Positions 49,981 through 58,536 of a stretch of DNA of 64,000 bases are shown here, in pieces; within the stretch, counting starts at the first letter, position 1, and each line of letters begins with the position of its first letter. Below the pieces are notes generated by a model. It saw nothing but the letters and a program-made list of their open reading frames with translations. It had not been told where the DNA came from and searched no databases. The stretch is taken from positions 4,197,032 through 4,261,031 of the forward strand of contig OZ244842.1 in the NCBI GenBank assembly GCA_965220835.1, read 5' to 3'. A program made the translations under genes and the position numbers. This stretch comes from Azophilus sp965220835 (lineage in GTDB: Bacteria > Pseudomonadota > Gammaproteobacteria > Pseudomonadales > Azotimanducaceae).

Positions 49981-50452
49981 CCCACTCCGAACCGCAGGTT
50001 CGCCCCTCGATTGGGCCGCGGGAAGGCCCCCGTTCCATGCGAGCTTGCAACCCGGTGTGCCGGGGCGTTGACGTGCAGGAAACAAGCGTGCTCCCGAGGG
50101 GACGGCCGTTGCTTGAACCAACGGCGCTCCGCGCCGTCCGAGGGGGCAAACCTTCGGTTCGGGATGTCCTCGCTCCAGAGCGAGCGCCCGTTTCAGGCAG
50201 GATCCGGGGCAAGGGCATCTTGCCCTCGACCGGGCTATTGGAATGCTCTTTCCGTCGGCAGATCTGGAAACTTGTTCCATGCGAGCAAGCCGGGCCCGGG
50301 GCGTCCGGCCCGAAAGCCGAAGCTGTGCCTAGCAACCAAGGCCATCCTTTCGCTGCACCGTTGCCACTCGTCCCACAAGGGCGCCCAAGCAGCACCCGTA
50401 TAATGTGAGTTCCCAGCCCACGCCGTTGCAACCCTTCAATTCGAGATCGCCC
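49981..50452. other. 472-bp intergenic region with hairpins between rsmE and gshB
   Basis: I see no convincing gene here, although high GC keeps several frames open. It contains several short inverted repeats (CCGAACCGCAGGTTCG at the left end, GGGCCGCGGGAAGGCCC, GGCGCTCCGCGCC, TCGCTCCAGAGCGA). A TATAAT at 50399-50404 could be the -10 box of gshB. The same CGAACCGCAGGTTCG hairpin occurs at about 34305, beside the IS1380 remnant, so part of this is dispersed repeat material. Confidence 0.5.
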
Positions 50453-51445
50453 ATGACCCGAATCGCTTTCCTGATGGATCCCTTGGACAGCCTCTCGCTC
50501 AAGAAGGACTCCACCCTGTCCATGATTCGCGCCGCGCAGCAGCGCGGCTGGGAGGTGGCCTTCCTGGAGCAGAAAGACCTGCTGCTGCAGGACGGCGAGA
50601 TCAGGCTGTTCGCCAGCCCGCTGCGCCTCAATGAACCCTTTGCCAGCAGCCTGGACCCGGCGGATGCGGCAGCGCTGACGGCCGACGGGACGGGATGGCA
50701 CAGCCTCGGGGAAGCGCAGTTGGCGCGGGCCGGCGCGTTTGACGTGATCATGATGCGCAAGGATCCCCCTTTCGATATGGAATACGTCTACAGCACCTAC
50801 TTGCTCGAACGGGCCGAATTGGATGGTGCGCTGGTGGTCAACCGGCCCCAGGCCCTGCGCGACTGCAACGAGAAGTTCTTCGCCACCCACTTTCCGCAGT
50901 GCTGCCCGCCGTTGATCGTCAGCCGCCGCTATGACGCGCTGCGCGATTTCCAGCGTCAGCACGGCAACGTGGTGTTCAAGCGCTTGGACGGCATGGGCGG
51001 CATGTCGGTGTTCCGGGTGATGGCGGGTGACCCCAATCTGGGCGTCATCCTCGAGACCCTGACCGACGGCGGCCGGGAGCAGATCATGGGCCAGATCTTC
51101 CTGCCCGAGATCGCTGACGGAGACAAGCGCATCCTCATGATCGACGGCGAGCCCCTGCCGTACGCGCTGGCGCGCATCCCCATGGAAGGGGAGTCTCGCG
51201 GCAACCTGGCTGCCGGCGGCGCGGGCGTCGGCCGGGAACTGACCGAGCGGGATCGCTGGATCGCCGCCCAACTCGGCCCCTCGCTCCGGGAGCGCGGCCT
51301 GTTCTTCGTCGGCATCGACGTCATTGGCGACCACCTCACCGAGGTTAACGTGACTTGCCCCACCTGCATCCGCGAGCTTGATGCCCAGTTTGGTCTGGAC
51401 ATCGCCGGAACCCTGCTCGATGCCGTCGCTCGCCACCTTTCCTGA
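50453..51445 (+). CDS. gshB: Glutathione synthetase
   Basis: Joins gamma-glutamylcysteine and glycine with ATP to form glutathione. The 330-residue ATP-grasp protein begins RIAFLMDPLDSLSLKKDST. It contains DVIMMRKDPPFDMEYVYSTY, VVFKRLDGMGGMSVFRV (grasp lysine and glycine loop) and NLAAGGAGVGRELTERD, and ends with FVGIDVIGDHLTEVNVTCPT. The 3' end overlaps the start of the TonB-like gene by 26 bases and forms part of a 48-bp duplication. Confidence 0.97.
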   Translation: MTRIAFLMDPLDSLSLKKDSTLSMIRAAQQRGWEVAFLEQKDLLLQDGEIRLFASPLRLNEPFASSLDPADAAALTADGTGWHSLGEAQLARAGAFDVIMMRKDPPFDMEYVYSTYLLERAELDGALVVNRPQALRDCNEKFFATHFPQCCPPLIVSRRYDALRDFQRQHGNVVFKRLDGMGGMSVFRVMAGDPNLGVILETLTDGGREQIMGQIFLPEIADGDKRILMIDGEPLPYALARIPMEGESRGNLAAGGAGVGRELTERDRWIAAQLGPSLRERGLFFVGIDVIGDHLTEVNVTCPTCIRELDAQFGLDIAGTLLDAVARHLS

Positions 51446-52355
51446 GGCGTCGCCCGTCGTGCCTACGGCGGTCGCGTCGGCAGCCTTTCCAGAGGCGTCG
51501 TCCATCGTACCGACGGCGGTTGCGCCGGCAGCGGGAGAGCGGTTTGGCTTCGCGCTGTTTCTGGCCCTCTGCCTGCATGGAATACTGATCTTGGGCGTGA
51601 CCTTTGCGCCACCGGAGCGCAATGCCCCAAGCCGGCCGCTGGAAGTGGTGCTGCTGGGGTCCTTGGGCACTGCGGAGTCCGAGCCACCGCTTCCCGGAGC
51701 ACCGGCCAGCGACCTTGGCCAGCCCGCAACCGTTGAACTGGCGGACCTGCAAGCGCCCTTGGCGTCCAAGTCGAAACCAGCGGCACCCGCACCGAGCCCT
51801 GCGGCACGCACGCCGAGCCCAGCGCCAACCGCATCGAGGCAAGTGGCGCAGTCGTCAAGCCACATCGAACCGGCTGGCCTGCCGAGCCCTGCTGTGGATG
51901 CCGCACAATCCGCCCCTACAGAACGCCGGAACTTCGCCGCGCTTAGCGGCGAAATCGCCGCCCTCGGGTTGGCCATGGCCAATGACAGCGCCGCTGGCGC
52001 CGGGGTGCCTAGAGTCAGGCAGCTATCCCGGCTCGCTGAGAAAAGCCCGGTGGAAGCCGCCTACCTCGAGATGTGGCGAGCGAGGGTGGAGCGCATTGGC
52101 ACGGCCAACTACCCCGGCAACGGCGTGGCCGGCGAACTGCGCATGCAGGTGGTCATCCGCGACGATGGCGCCCTGCTCGATGCCCGCATCACAGAGCCTT
52201 CCGGCGCCGCCGCCTTGGACGCCGCCGCCCTGCGCATCGTCCGGCTGGCCGCCCCCTTCGCCGAGTTTCCAGTGGAGATGCGCAAATCCTACGACCAGCT
52301 CGAAATCACCCGAACCTGGCGCTTCTCCCGCACCGGCGCCCGCCTAGAAGACTGA
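51420..52355 (+). CDS. TonB-like energy transducer protein
   Basis: The 311-residue protein has a short cytoplasmic part with two 16-residue repeats (FPEASPVVPTAVASAA, FPEASSIVPTAVAPAA). One membrane helix follows (FGFALFLALCLHGILILGV, ~43-61), then a Pro/Ala/Ser-rich periplasmic stretch (~100-165) and a TonB C-terminal domain (~225-305; YPGNGVAGELRMQVVIRDDG, AALDAAALRIVRLAAPFA). This is the gammaproteobacterial TonB found next to gshB-yqgE-ruvX. It would power receptors such as that at 31.9-34.1 kb. ATG 51420 lies inside gshB; ATG 51378 is a longer option. Confidence 0.88.
   Translation: MPSLATFPEASPVVPTAVASAAFPEASSIVPTAVAPAAGERFGFALFLALCLHGILILGVTFAPPERNAPSRPLEVVLLGSLGTAESEPPLPGAPASDLGQPATVELADLQAPLASKSKPAAPAPSPAARTPSPAPTASRQVAQSSSHIEPAGLPSPAVDAAQSAPTERRNFAALSGEIAALGLAMANDSAAGAGVPRVRQLSRLAEKSPVEAAYLEMWRARVERIGTANYPGNGVAGELRMQVVIRDDGALLDARITEPSGAAALDAAALRIVRLAAPFAEFPVEMRKSYDQLEITRTWRFSRTGARLED
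51438..51533 (+). repeat. 48-bp tandem duplication across the gshB / tonB-like junction
   Basis: Copy 1 (51438-51485, TTTCCTGAGGCGTCG...) contains the gshB stop codon. Copy 2 (51486-51533, TTTCCAGAGGCGTCG...) has CCAGAG where copy 1 has CCTGAG. As 48 is a multiple of three, the duplication keeps the overlapping TonB-like frame open and adds a second 16-residue repeat to its cytoplasmic N-terminus. Confidence 0.88.
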
Positions 52356-52471
52356 CTCCTAAGCAACCATCAAAACACCTTCCCCCGCCCCGAACGGTGG
52401 CGTTTCATGCGAGCTTCGATCTTGGCCCGCCGAGCCGCGGACATTGAGGAAACAAAAGCCCACTGGGACAG

Positions 52472-52580
52472 AATCGGCGTGCGGTGTGTGCATCCGGCGC
52501 ACCAGGCGGAGGCGCTTACCACAATGATGGGCGCAGGCACGAGCCCCAACAGCGCCGGATGCACACACCGCACGCCGATT
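52472..52580. repeat. Palindromic element B with 29-bp perfect arms and 51-nt centre
   Basis: The arms 52472-52500 and 52552-52580 are perfectly complementary over 29 bases. The centre (52501-52551) is again 51 bases long and matches element A at about three positions in four (CCAGGCGGAGG, GCTTACC, GCGCAGGCAC, AACA in register). Where the arm core differs from element A (GCGTGC to GTGTGC, AACC to ATCC), the opposite arm carries the matching change, so pairing is kept. Confidence 0.85.
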
Positions 52581-52868
52581 TGCGCAGCAACTCAAACGCA
52601 CCGGCTAAGCCAAGACGCACGCACGGAGTTTGGCGTCAGCCGACTCCAAACGCACCCCAACAGCTATCACGCCGATTTGCGCAGCAACTCAAAAGCAGCG
52701 GCTAAGCCAAGGCGCCGAGTTGCGAAGCAACTCAAACGTGCGCCCAAGGCGCACGCAAGCGCCTACGGCGCACGCGCGGAGTTTGGCGCCAGCCAAACTC
52801 CAAACGCACCGGCTAAACCAAGACGCCGAGTTGCGAAGCAACTCGAACGTGCGCCTACGGCGCACGCG
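52572..52868. repeat. Composite degenerate repeat block before yqgE
   Basis: Four related pieces follow one another. CGCCGATTTGCGCAGCAACT at about 52573 and 52670, and the variant GCCGAGTTGCGAAGCAACTC at about 52714 and 52822, each lead into an AACG or CGGCTAA stretch. Between them lie two copies of the hairpin GGAGTTTGGCG...CCAGCC...ACTCCAAACGCACC, the same as at position 450. GAGTTGCGAAGCAACTC is itself a perfect hairpin. No gene is visible in the 550 bases between the TonB-like gene and yqgE. Together with element B this block fills almost all of it. Confidence 0.75.
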
Positions 52869-52921
52869 TTTACTGAAAGCACCGAAACTGCGAAGATCAC
52901 GCCTTGAACCCGGAGCGCTTG

Positions 52922-53470
52922 ATGGACCTGAAAAACCACTTTCTCATCGCCATGCCCAACCAGAGCGGCAGTTACTTCGGCAACACCATCACCTATCTGT
53001 GCGAGCACAGCGAAGAAGGGGCGATGGGGCTGATGATCAACCGGCCCATGGCGCTTTCGGTGAGCGATCTGATGGAGCAAACCGGGTTCAGCGGCTCATC
53101 CGCCTTGGCGGACGCGCCAGTGCTTGAGGGCGGGCCGGTATCCCCGGAGCAGGGTTTCGTCATGCACTCCGACGACGGCGGCTTCAAGGCATCCAAGGAC
53201 ATCGGCCACGGCCTGCGGCTCACCACCAGCCGGGAGGTGCTGGAAGCCATCGCCAATGATCGAGGGCCGTATCACTATCTCATCGCCTTGGGCTATGCGG
53301 GCTGGGGACCGCAGCAGCTGGAACGGGAGCTGGCCGAAAGCGCTTGGCTGACCTGCCCAGCCAACAACGAAATCCTCTTCGACGTGCCGTTTGAAGACCG
53401 CATTGACGCCGCCGCCCAGCTGCTGGGCTTCGATTTCCGCCTGATGTCCGGCCAAATGGGCGATGCCTGA
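52922..53470 (+). CDS. yqgE: YqgE/AlgH family protein
   Basis: This 182-residue member of UPF0301 starts MDLKNHFLIAMPNQSGSYFG. It has GAMGLMINRPMALSVSDL, VLEGGPVSPEQGFVMHS and LIALGYAGWGPQQLERELA, the conserved blocks of the family. The biochemical role is unsettled; AlgH was named for alginate regulation in Pseudomonas. TTG 52904 would add six residues, but the family N-terminus is at the ATG 52922. It overlaps ruvX by eight bases, the usual yqgE-ruvX pair. Confidence 0.93.
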   Translation: MDLKNHFLIAMPNQSGSYFGNTITYLCEHSEEGAMGLMINRPMALSVSDLMEQTGFSGSSALADAPVLEGGPVSPEQGFVMHSDDGGFKASKDIGHGLRLTTSREVLEAIANDRGPYHYLIALGYAGWGPQQLERELAESAWLTCPANNEILFDVPFEDRIDAAAQLLGFDFRLMSGQMGDA

Positions 53471-53849
53471 AACGGTGCTGGCCATCGATTTCGGCCTCAA
53501 GCATTTCGGTCTCGCCGTCGGCCAAACCGTCTCCCGAACCGCCACCCCTTTGGGTGCCATCGCCGCTCGCGACGGCATCCCGGACTGGCGCCTGCTCGAC
53601 GCCGCCATCGACGAATGGCGACCGCACCGCCTGCTGGTGGGGCTGCCGCTGAACATGGACGGCACCGTTAGCGAGATGGCTGAACGGGCTCAGCGCTTCG
53701 CCGCCGTATTGGGCAAGCGCCAAGGGCAACCGGTCGAACTGATCGACGAACGCTTGACCACCCGAGAGGCAAAACGCCTGCAGCCGGACGGCGACGGCCA
53801 CTCCGTCGCCGCCGCCTTGATCGCGGAAACTTGGTTGAACGGGGCCTAG
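53463..53849 (+). CDS. ruvX: YqgF/RuvX family nuclease (pre-16S rRNA processing)
   Basis: The 128-residue RNase H-fold protein has VLAIDFGLKHFGLAVGQ with the first catalytic Asp, LLVGLPLNMDGTVSEMAER with GLPxNMDGT, VELIDERLTT (Glu) and SVAAALIAETWL (final acidic residue position). YqgF is known as a putative Holliday junction resolvase and processes the 5' end of 16S rRNA in E. coli. The start overlaps yqgE. Confidence 0.94.
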   Translation: MPETVLAIDFGLKHFGLAVGQTVSRTATPLGAIAARDGIPDWRLLDAAIDEWRPHRLLVGLPLNMDGTVSEMAERAQRFAAVLGKRQGQPVELIDERLTTREAKRLQPDGDGHSVAAALIAETWLNGA

Positions 53850-53858
53850 CAGAAGCTC

Positions 53859-54893
53859 CTAGAACCCACCCCCATCCCGCCCGCTGCGTACTGCCGCCTC
53901 CCGGCTGATCAGGCCGGCGTCCGCCAGTTGGCGCAGGTGCTGGTCGAGGGTTTGCATGCCGGCTGCGCGGCCGGACTGCATGGCGGAGTAGAGCTGGGCG
54001 ATCTTGTCCTCCCGCACCAGGTGGCGCACCGCGCTGGTGCCCACCATGATTTCATGGGCAGCGACGCGGCCGCCGCCCACGCGCTTGATGAGCGTTTGCG
54101 CAACCACGGCCTGCAGGGACTCGGCCAGCATGGAGCGCACCAGGCTTTTCTCGCCAGCGGGAAACACGTCCACCACCCGGTTGATGGTGCCGGCGGCGGA
54201 GGGCGTGTGCAGGGTGCCGAACACCAAGTGCCCGGTCTCGGCGGCGGTCAGCGCCAGGCTGATGGTCTCTCGGTCCCGCATTTCGCCCACCATGATGATG
54301 TCCGGGTCCTCCCGCAGCGCCGCCCGCAGCGCCTCGGCAAAGCCCGGCGTGTGCCGGTGCGCCTCCCGTTGATGGACCAAGCAATTCTTGGCGCGGTGGA
54401 CGAATTCGATTGGGTCCTCGATGGTCAGAATGTGGGAGCGGCGCTCGGTGTTGATGAAGTCGATCATCGCAGCGAGGGTGGTGCTCTTGCCGGACCCAGT
54501 GGCGCCGGTCACCAGCACCAACCCCCGGGGCGCTTGGCAAAGCCGCTGGAAGACTTCGCCAAATCCCAAGTCGCTGAGACTGGGCACCTCAGCAGGCACC
54601 GTGCGAAAAGCCGCCGCCGGCCCCCGGCGATGATGAAAGGCGTTGACCCGGAAGCGCGAGATGCCGGGCAGTTCCAGCGCGAAGTCCGTCTCAATGCGGT
54701 CGGCAAACGCTTGGCGTTGCGCCTCGTTCATCAACGCCGTGACCGCTTGGAGCACTTCGCCGCTTTCCAGCGGCGCTCCGTCAAGGGCTTGCAGGTCGCC
54801 ATCCAGGCGCGCCATGGGCGGCAGCCCAGCACTGACGTGCAGGTCCGAAGCCCCCCGTTCGACGGTCAGCTTGAGCAATGCCTGCAAATCCAT
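53859..54893 (-). CDS. pilT: Type IV pilus retraction ATPase
   Basis: The 344-residue PilT family hexameric ATPase powers pilus retraction (twitching). It begins LLKLTVERGASDLHVSAGLP and has Walker A GATGSGKSTT, the Asp box ILTIEDPIEFVH, Walker B DIIMVGEMRDRETI and the His box TGHLVFGTLHTPSA. The C-terminal AIRNLI motif of PilT is represented by SAVRHLVRE, so it could also be a PilU. The neighbouring yggS-proC block is the usual PilT context. It is divergent from yggS across about 155 bases. Confidence 0.93.
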   Translation of the reverse strand: MDLQALLKLTVERGASDLHVSAGLPPMARLDGDLQALDGAPLESGEVLQAVTALMNEAQRQAFADRIETDFALELPGISRFRVNAFHHRRGPAAAFRTVPAEVPSLSDLGFGEVFQRLCQAPRGLVLVTGATGSGKSTTLAAMIDFINTERRSHILTIEDPIEFVHRAKNCLVHQREAHRHTPGFAEALRAALREDPDIIMVGEMRDRETISLALTAAETGHLVFGTLHTPSAAGTINRVVDVFPAGEKSLVRSMLAESLQAVVAQTLIKRVGGGRVAAHEIMVGTSAVRHLVREDKIAQLYSAMQSGRAAGMQTLDQHLRQLADAGLISREAAVRSGRDGGGF

Positions 54894-55047
54894 ATCCGAC
54901 CTCCTGCTCGAATTGGGCGTTGGCGCATCACGAGTTTCGCGTTAGCGAATCTGCAACGCGAACCGAAAGTTCGCGCATTGTTTTTGAGTTGGCCGGGCAA
55001 AGTCTGTACGTTGTTTCCCACATGTTCGTAAGACATCGGCGGTTTCG

Positions 55048-55722
55048 TTGGCAAACGGCATTTCCAGCAATCTTGGCGCGGTGCGCGAGCGCATTGCCCG
55101 CACCGCCCGCGAGCATGGGCGCGCCCCCGACGGCGTCACCCTGATCGCGGTCTCCAAGACCAAGCCGGCCGCCGCCATTGCCGAAGCGCACCGCGCCGGG
55201 CAGCTGGACTTCGGTGAAAACTACGCCCAGGAAGCCGCCGCCAAGATCGAGGCCCTGGCCGGCTTGCCCCTGCGCTGGCACTTCATCGGCCGGGTTCAGT
55301 CCAACAAGACCGCCCTGATCGCCCGCTGCTTTGACTGGGTGCACACGGTGGACCGCCTCAAGATCGCCCGCCGCTTGGCCCTGCACCGAGCGGGCAGCCC
55401 GCCGTTGAACGTGCTGGTGCAGGTCAACATCGACGATGACCCGGCCAAGGGCGGCGTGGCGCCGGACGAGGCGGGCGATCTGGTTGACGCCATGCGCGAC
55501 CTGGACGGGCTGCGGCTGAGGGGTTTGATGGCCGTACTGGAAAGGGCAGGGGACGCGCATTCCAGCTACCGGCGGGTGCGCGACTTGTTCGAGGGCTTGG
55601 CCAGTCGGGGCGGCAGCGGCTGGGACGTGCTGTCCATGGGCATGAGCGGCGACCTGGAAGCCGCCATCGCCGCCGGGGCCACCCAGGTGCGGGTGGGCAC
55701 TGCGATTTTCGGGCCTCGCTAA
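55048..55722 (+). CDS. yggS: PLP homeostasis protein (YggS/PLPBP)
   Basis: This 224-residue single-domain fold-type III PLP protein carries but does not catalyse with PLP; it buffers the cofactor and affects amino-acid pools. Motifs: LIAVSKTKPAAAI (PLP lysine at VSKTKP), DFGENYAQEAAAK, WHFIGRVQSNK and LSMGMSGDLEAAI. The start is TTG 55048. proC lies downstream after a 20-bp repeat array, as expected for the yggS-proC-yggT operon. Confidence 0.95.
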   Translation: MANGISSNLGAVRERIARTAREHGRAPDGVTLIAVSKTKPAAAIAEAHRAGQLDFGENYAQEAAAKIEALAGLPLRWHFIGRVQSNKTALIARCFDWVHTVDRLKIARRLALHRAGSPPLNVLVQVNIDDDPAKGGVAPDEAGDLVDAMRDLDGLRLRGLMAVLERAGDAHSSYRRVRDLFEGLASRGGSGWDVLSMGMSGDLEAAIAAGATQVRVGTAIFGPR

Positions 55723-55820
55723 CAATCCGGGACACACACCAGCAAACCGGGACACACACCAACAATCCGGGACACACACCAGCAAACCGGGACACACATC
55801 AACAAACCGGGACACACACC
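55721..55820. repeat. Five tandem 20-bp units between yggS and proC
   Basis: Five exact-length units, AACAATCCGGGACACACACC and AGCAAACCGGGACACACACC in alternation (55721, 55741, 55761, 55781, 55801), so a 40-bp higher-order period is visible. Differences between units are only one to three bases, so the array is young or kept uniform. It starts at the yggS stop codon and lies in the 5' region of proC. 20 is not a multiple of three, so it is not coding. Confidence 0.93.
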
Positions 55821-55930
55821 AGCTATGGGGTGCCGTTGCGGCCAAATGCCGCTTAACCTCCGGGGCGAACAAGGGCAAAATGTGCGCCAACCACAGCCCG
55901 GCGGCGATCGGGTGTGAACGGACGCGGATT

Positions 55931-56746
55931 TTGGAAAACCCACAAATCAGTTTCATCGGCGGCGGCAACATGGCCCAGTGCCTGTTGCGCGGCTTGATCG
56001 ATGCCGGCCACGACGGCCGTTGCCTAACCGCCAGCGACCCGGACCCAAGTTGCCGGGAGGCCGTCGCCCGCATGGGCGCCAACGCCGTCGAACGCAATCA
56101 AGATGCCGTTGAGCGGGCCGACGTGCTGGTGTTGGCGGTGAAGCCCCAAGCGCTGCCGACGGTGCTAAGCGGGCTTCAGGTGCCGGCGGACCGGCTGCTG
56201 GTGTCCATCTGCGCCGGCGTGCCCATCGCCGGCATCGCCGCTGCCACTTCGGCGGGCCAGCCCATCGTGCGCACCATGCCCAACACGCCGGCCCTGCTGC
56301 GCGCCGGGGTCACGGCGCTGTACGCCAACGCCGCCGCCAGCGAAGGGCAACGCCAGCTTGCGGAGCGCATCTTGGCGGCGGTGGGCAAAACGGTTTGGGT
56401 GGCGGAAGAGGCGCAGCTGGACGGGGTCACCGCGGTGTCCGGCAGCGGCCCAGCCTATTTCTTCCATCTGATGGAGGCCATGATTGCGGCGGGACGCAGG
56501 CTGGGGCTGACCGAGAGCTTGGCCGCAACCCTCACCGTGGAGACCGCCTTTGGGGCGGCGCTCATGGCGCGGCAGGGCACGCATTCGCCCGCCGAATTGC
56601 GCCGCCGGGTGACGTCCCCGGGCGGCACCACCGAGGCTGCGCTCAACATCCTCAACCATCGCCAGGCGGACCAGGCCTTGGACGAGGCCATTGGCGCTGC
56701 CTGCAGCCGCTCCAAGGAACTGGCGGAGGCGTTTCAAGCGCCATGA
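55931..56746 (+). CDS. proC: Pyrroline-5-carboxylate reductase
   Basis: Last step of proline synthesis, NAD(P)H-dependent. The 271-residue protein has the Rossmann motif ISFIGGGNMAQCLLRGLI at the start, VLAVKPQ, VRTMPNTPALLRAGV and the signature VSGSGPAYFFHLMEAM, then RRRVTSPGGTTEAAL. TTG 55931 gives the family-like N-terminus. ATG 55880 would add 17 unrelated residues. The stop overlaps the yggT start (ATGA). Confidence 0.95.
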   Translation: MENPQISFIGGGNMAQCLLRGLIDAGHDGRCLTASDPDPSCREAVARMGANAVERNQDAVERADVLVLAVKPQALPTVLSGLQVPADRLLVSICAGVPIAGIAAATSAGQPIVRTMPNTPALLRAGVTALYANAAASEGQRQLAERILAAVGKTVWVAEEAQLDGVTAVSGSGPAYFFHLMEAMIAAGRRLGLTESLAATLTVETAFGAALMARQGTHSPAELRRRVTSPGGTTEAALNILNHRQADQALDEAIGAACSRSKELAEAFQAP

Positions 56747-57294
56747 ACAACGTGCTCTACTTCGTTGTCCAGTTTCTGCTGGAGATCGTCTGCTTCGGCT
56801 TCATGGCCCGCTTCCTGCTGCAGGCCTGCCAAGCGGACTTCTACAACCCCATCTCCCAAGGCATCGTCAAGGCCACGGACCCAATCCTGCAGCCCCTGCG
56901 CGCCGTGCTGCCGCCTTACCGGAACCTCGACTTGGCTGCCTTCGTGGCCGCTTGGGTGACGGCGGGGCTGATGTACTTCATCCTTGGCCTGTTGGCCGGG
57001 TCGATGGGCGGCAACCCGCTGCAACTCATCACCGGCAGCCTGCTGCACATTCTGCTGCGCTTTCTGGACCTCTTCTGGTGGAGCATCCTGATTGTCATCA
57101 TCGCCAGTTTCCTGGCCCAAGGGCGCTACCATCCGGCGCTGCAGTTGCTGCACCAAGTCACGGAGCCCATCCTGGCCCCGGCGCGGCGCATCATCCCGCC
57201 CATGGGCGGCTTGGACTTCTCCCCCATCCTGGTCATTCTCCTGCTGGGCATCCTGCAGCGCATCCTGCCCCAGGTCTTTGGCGCATTGTTCTAG
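56743..57294 (+). CDS. YggT family membrane protein
   Basis: The 183-residue inner-membrane protein has two YggT repeats, each with a pair of helices. The first ends YNPISQGIVKATDPILQPLR. The second has LQLLHQVTEPILAPARRIIPP and ends in ILVILLLGILQRIL. The family is linked to membrane and osmotic homeostasis, but without a defined reaction. The ATG overlaps proC by four bases. Confidence 0.93.
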   Translation: MNNVLYFVVQFLLEIVCFGFMARFLLQACQADFYNPISQGIVKATDPILQPLRAVLPPYRNLDLAAFVAAWVTAGLMYFILGLLAGSMGGNPLQLITGSLLHILLRFLDLFWWSILIVIIASFLAQGRYHPALQLLHQVTEPILAPARRIIPPMGGLDFSPILVILLLGILQRILPQVFGALF

Positions 57295-57318
57295 CTCTTT
57301 CCTAAGACCAGACCCAGC

Positions 57319-58536
57319 ATGGCCAGAGATTTCGCACACGAAGGCAGCGTGGGCATCGTCGTCCCGCAGCGCCTGCACGTCCCCGGCCAGTTCGCGCTGC
57401 AATGCGGCGAGTTCTTGGACGGCTTCGACATGGTGTATGAGACCTACGGACAGCTTAACGCCGCCCGCAGCAACGCGGTGCTGGTCTGCCATGCGCTGTC
57501 CGGCAACCACCATGCCGCCGGCTACCATGCCGAAGAGGACGCCAAGCCGGGCTGGTGGGACGCCTGCATCGGCCCGGGCAAGGCGCTGGACACCAACAGC
57601 TTCTTCGTCGTCTCGCCCAACAATCTTGGCGGCTGCCACGGCAGCACCGGCCCCGCCACGGTGAACGCGGCGACCGGCGAGGTGTTCGGCCCTGCCTTCC
57701 CCACCGTGACCGTCAAGGACTGGGTGCGCAGCCAAGCGCTCCTGGCCGACCACTTGGGCATCGAGCGGTTCGCGGCAGTGGTGGGCGGCAGCCTTGGCGG
57801 CATGCAGGCCATGCAGTGGGCCATCGACCTGCCGCAGCGCGTTGGCGCGGCGGTGCTGATTGCCAGTGCCGCCAAGCTCTCCGCGCAGAACATCGCCTTC
57901 AACGAAATCGCCCGCCAAGCCATCACCTCGGACCCCCAGTACCGGGACGGGCACTATCGCTCAGCCAATGCCAACCCGGACTTGGGCCTTGGCCTGGCGC
58001 GCATGATCGGCCACGTCACCTATCTTTCGGACTTCGGCATGGGGCAGAAGTTTGGCCGCGAACTGAAGTCCGGCGACCTCAGCGCGGCGCGCGACGTGGA
58101 GTTTCAGGTGGAAAGCTACCTGCGCCACCAAGGCCAGAGCTTCTCCCGGCGCTTTGACGCCAACACCTACCTGCTCATGACCCACGCGCTGGACTTCTTT
58201 GACCCCGCCAGCGAGTGTGGGGGCGATTTGGTGTCGGCGCTCCAGCGGGCCGAGGCGAACTTTCTGGTGCTCTCGTTCTCCACGGATTGGCGCTTTTCGG
58301 CGGCGCGCTCCAAGGAGATTGTCGACGCCCTGATCGCGGCCGGCAAGAACGTGGTCAGCGCCGTCATCGAATCCGAGCACGGGCACGATTCCTTCCTGCT
58401 GCCACTGCCGCGCTACACCAGTGTCTTCAAGGCCTACATGGACCGCTTGGCCGCAACTGCCGAGGCGGCTGCCGAATCGGCGGGTGAAGCGCCAGGTGAA
58501 GCAGACACCTCGGCGGGAGGCGTGGATGCGCCCTGA
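57319..58536 (+). CDS. metX: Homoserine O-acyltransferase, MetX type
   Basis: Acylates homoserine (acetyl or succinyl) in methionine synthesis. The 405-residue alpha/beta hydrolase fold protein has VLVCHALSGNHHAAGYH, the nucleophile Ser158 in VVGGSLGGMQAMQW, the catalytic Asp region FSTDWRFSAARSKEI and His in SEHGHDSFLLP. In gammaproteobacteria next to MetW this type is often a homoserine O-succinyltransferase, so the acyl donor cannot be fixed. It overlaps metW by 11 bases. The C-terminus is a run of Ala/Glu/Gly residues. Confidence 0.95.
   Translation: MARDFAHEGSVGIVVPQRLHVPGQFALQCGEFLDGFDMVYETYGQLNAARSNAVLVCHALSGNHHAAGYHAEEDAKPGWWDACIGPGKALDTNSFFVVSPNNLGGCHGSTGPATVNAATGEVFGPAFPTVTVKDWVRSQALLADHLGIERFAAVVGGSLGGMQAMQWAIDLPQRVGAAVLIASAAKLSAQNIAFNEIARQAITSDPQYRDGHYRSANANPDLGLGLARMIGHVTYLSDFGMGQKFGRELKSGDLSAARDVEFQVESYLRHQGQSFSRRFDANTYLLMTHALDFFDPASECGGDLVSALQRAEANFLVLSFSTDWRFSAARSKEIVDALIAAGKNVVSAVIESEHGHDSFLLPLPRYTSVFKAYMDRLAATAEAAAESAGEAPGEADTSAGGVDAP

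Noticed and set aside
50311..51982. Long minus-strand frame over gshB and the TonB-like gene
   Set aside because: Antisense shadow; the plus-strand genes are unambiguous.
55721..55820. CRISPR array at the 20-bp repeats
   Set aside because: The units are contiguous with no unique intervals, so it is a simple tandem repeat.
54928..56097. Long minus-strand frame over yggS and proC
   Set aside because: Shadow of two well-conserved genes; the Cys/Val-rich part is only the translated 20-bp repeat array.
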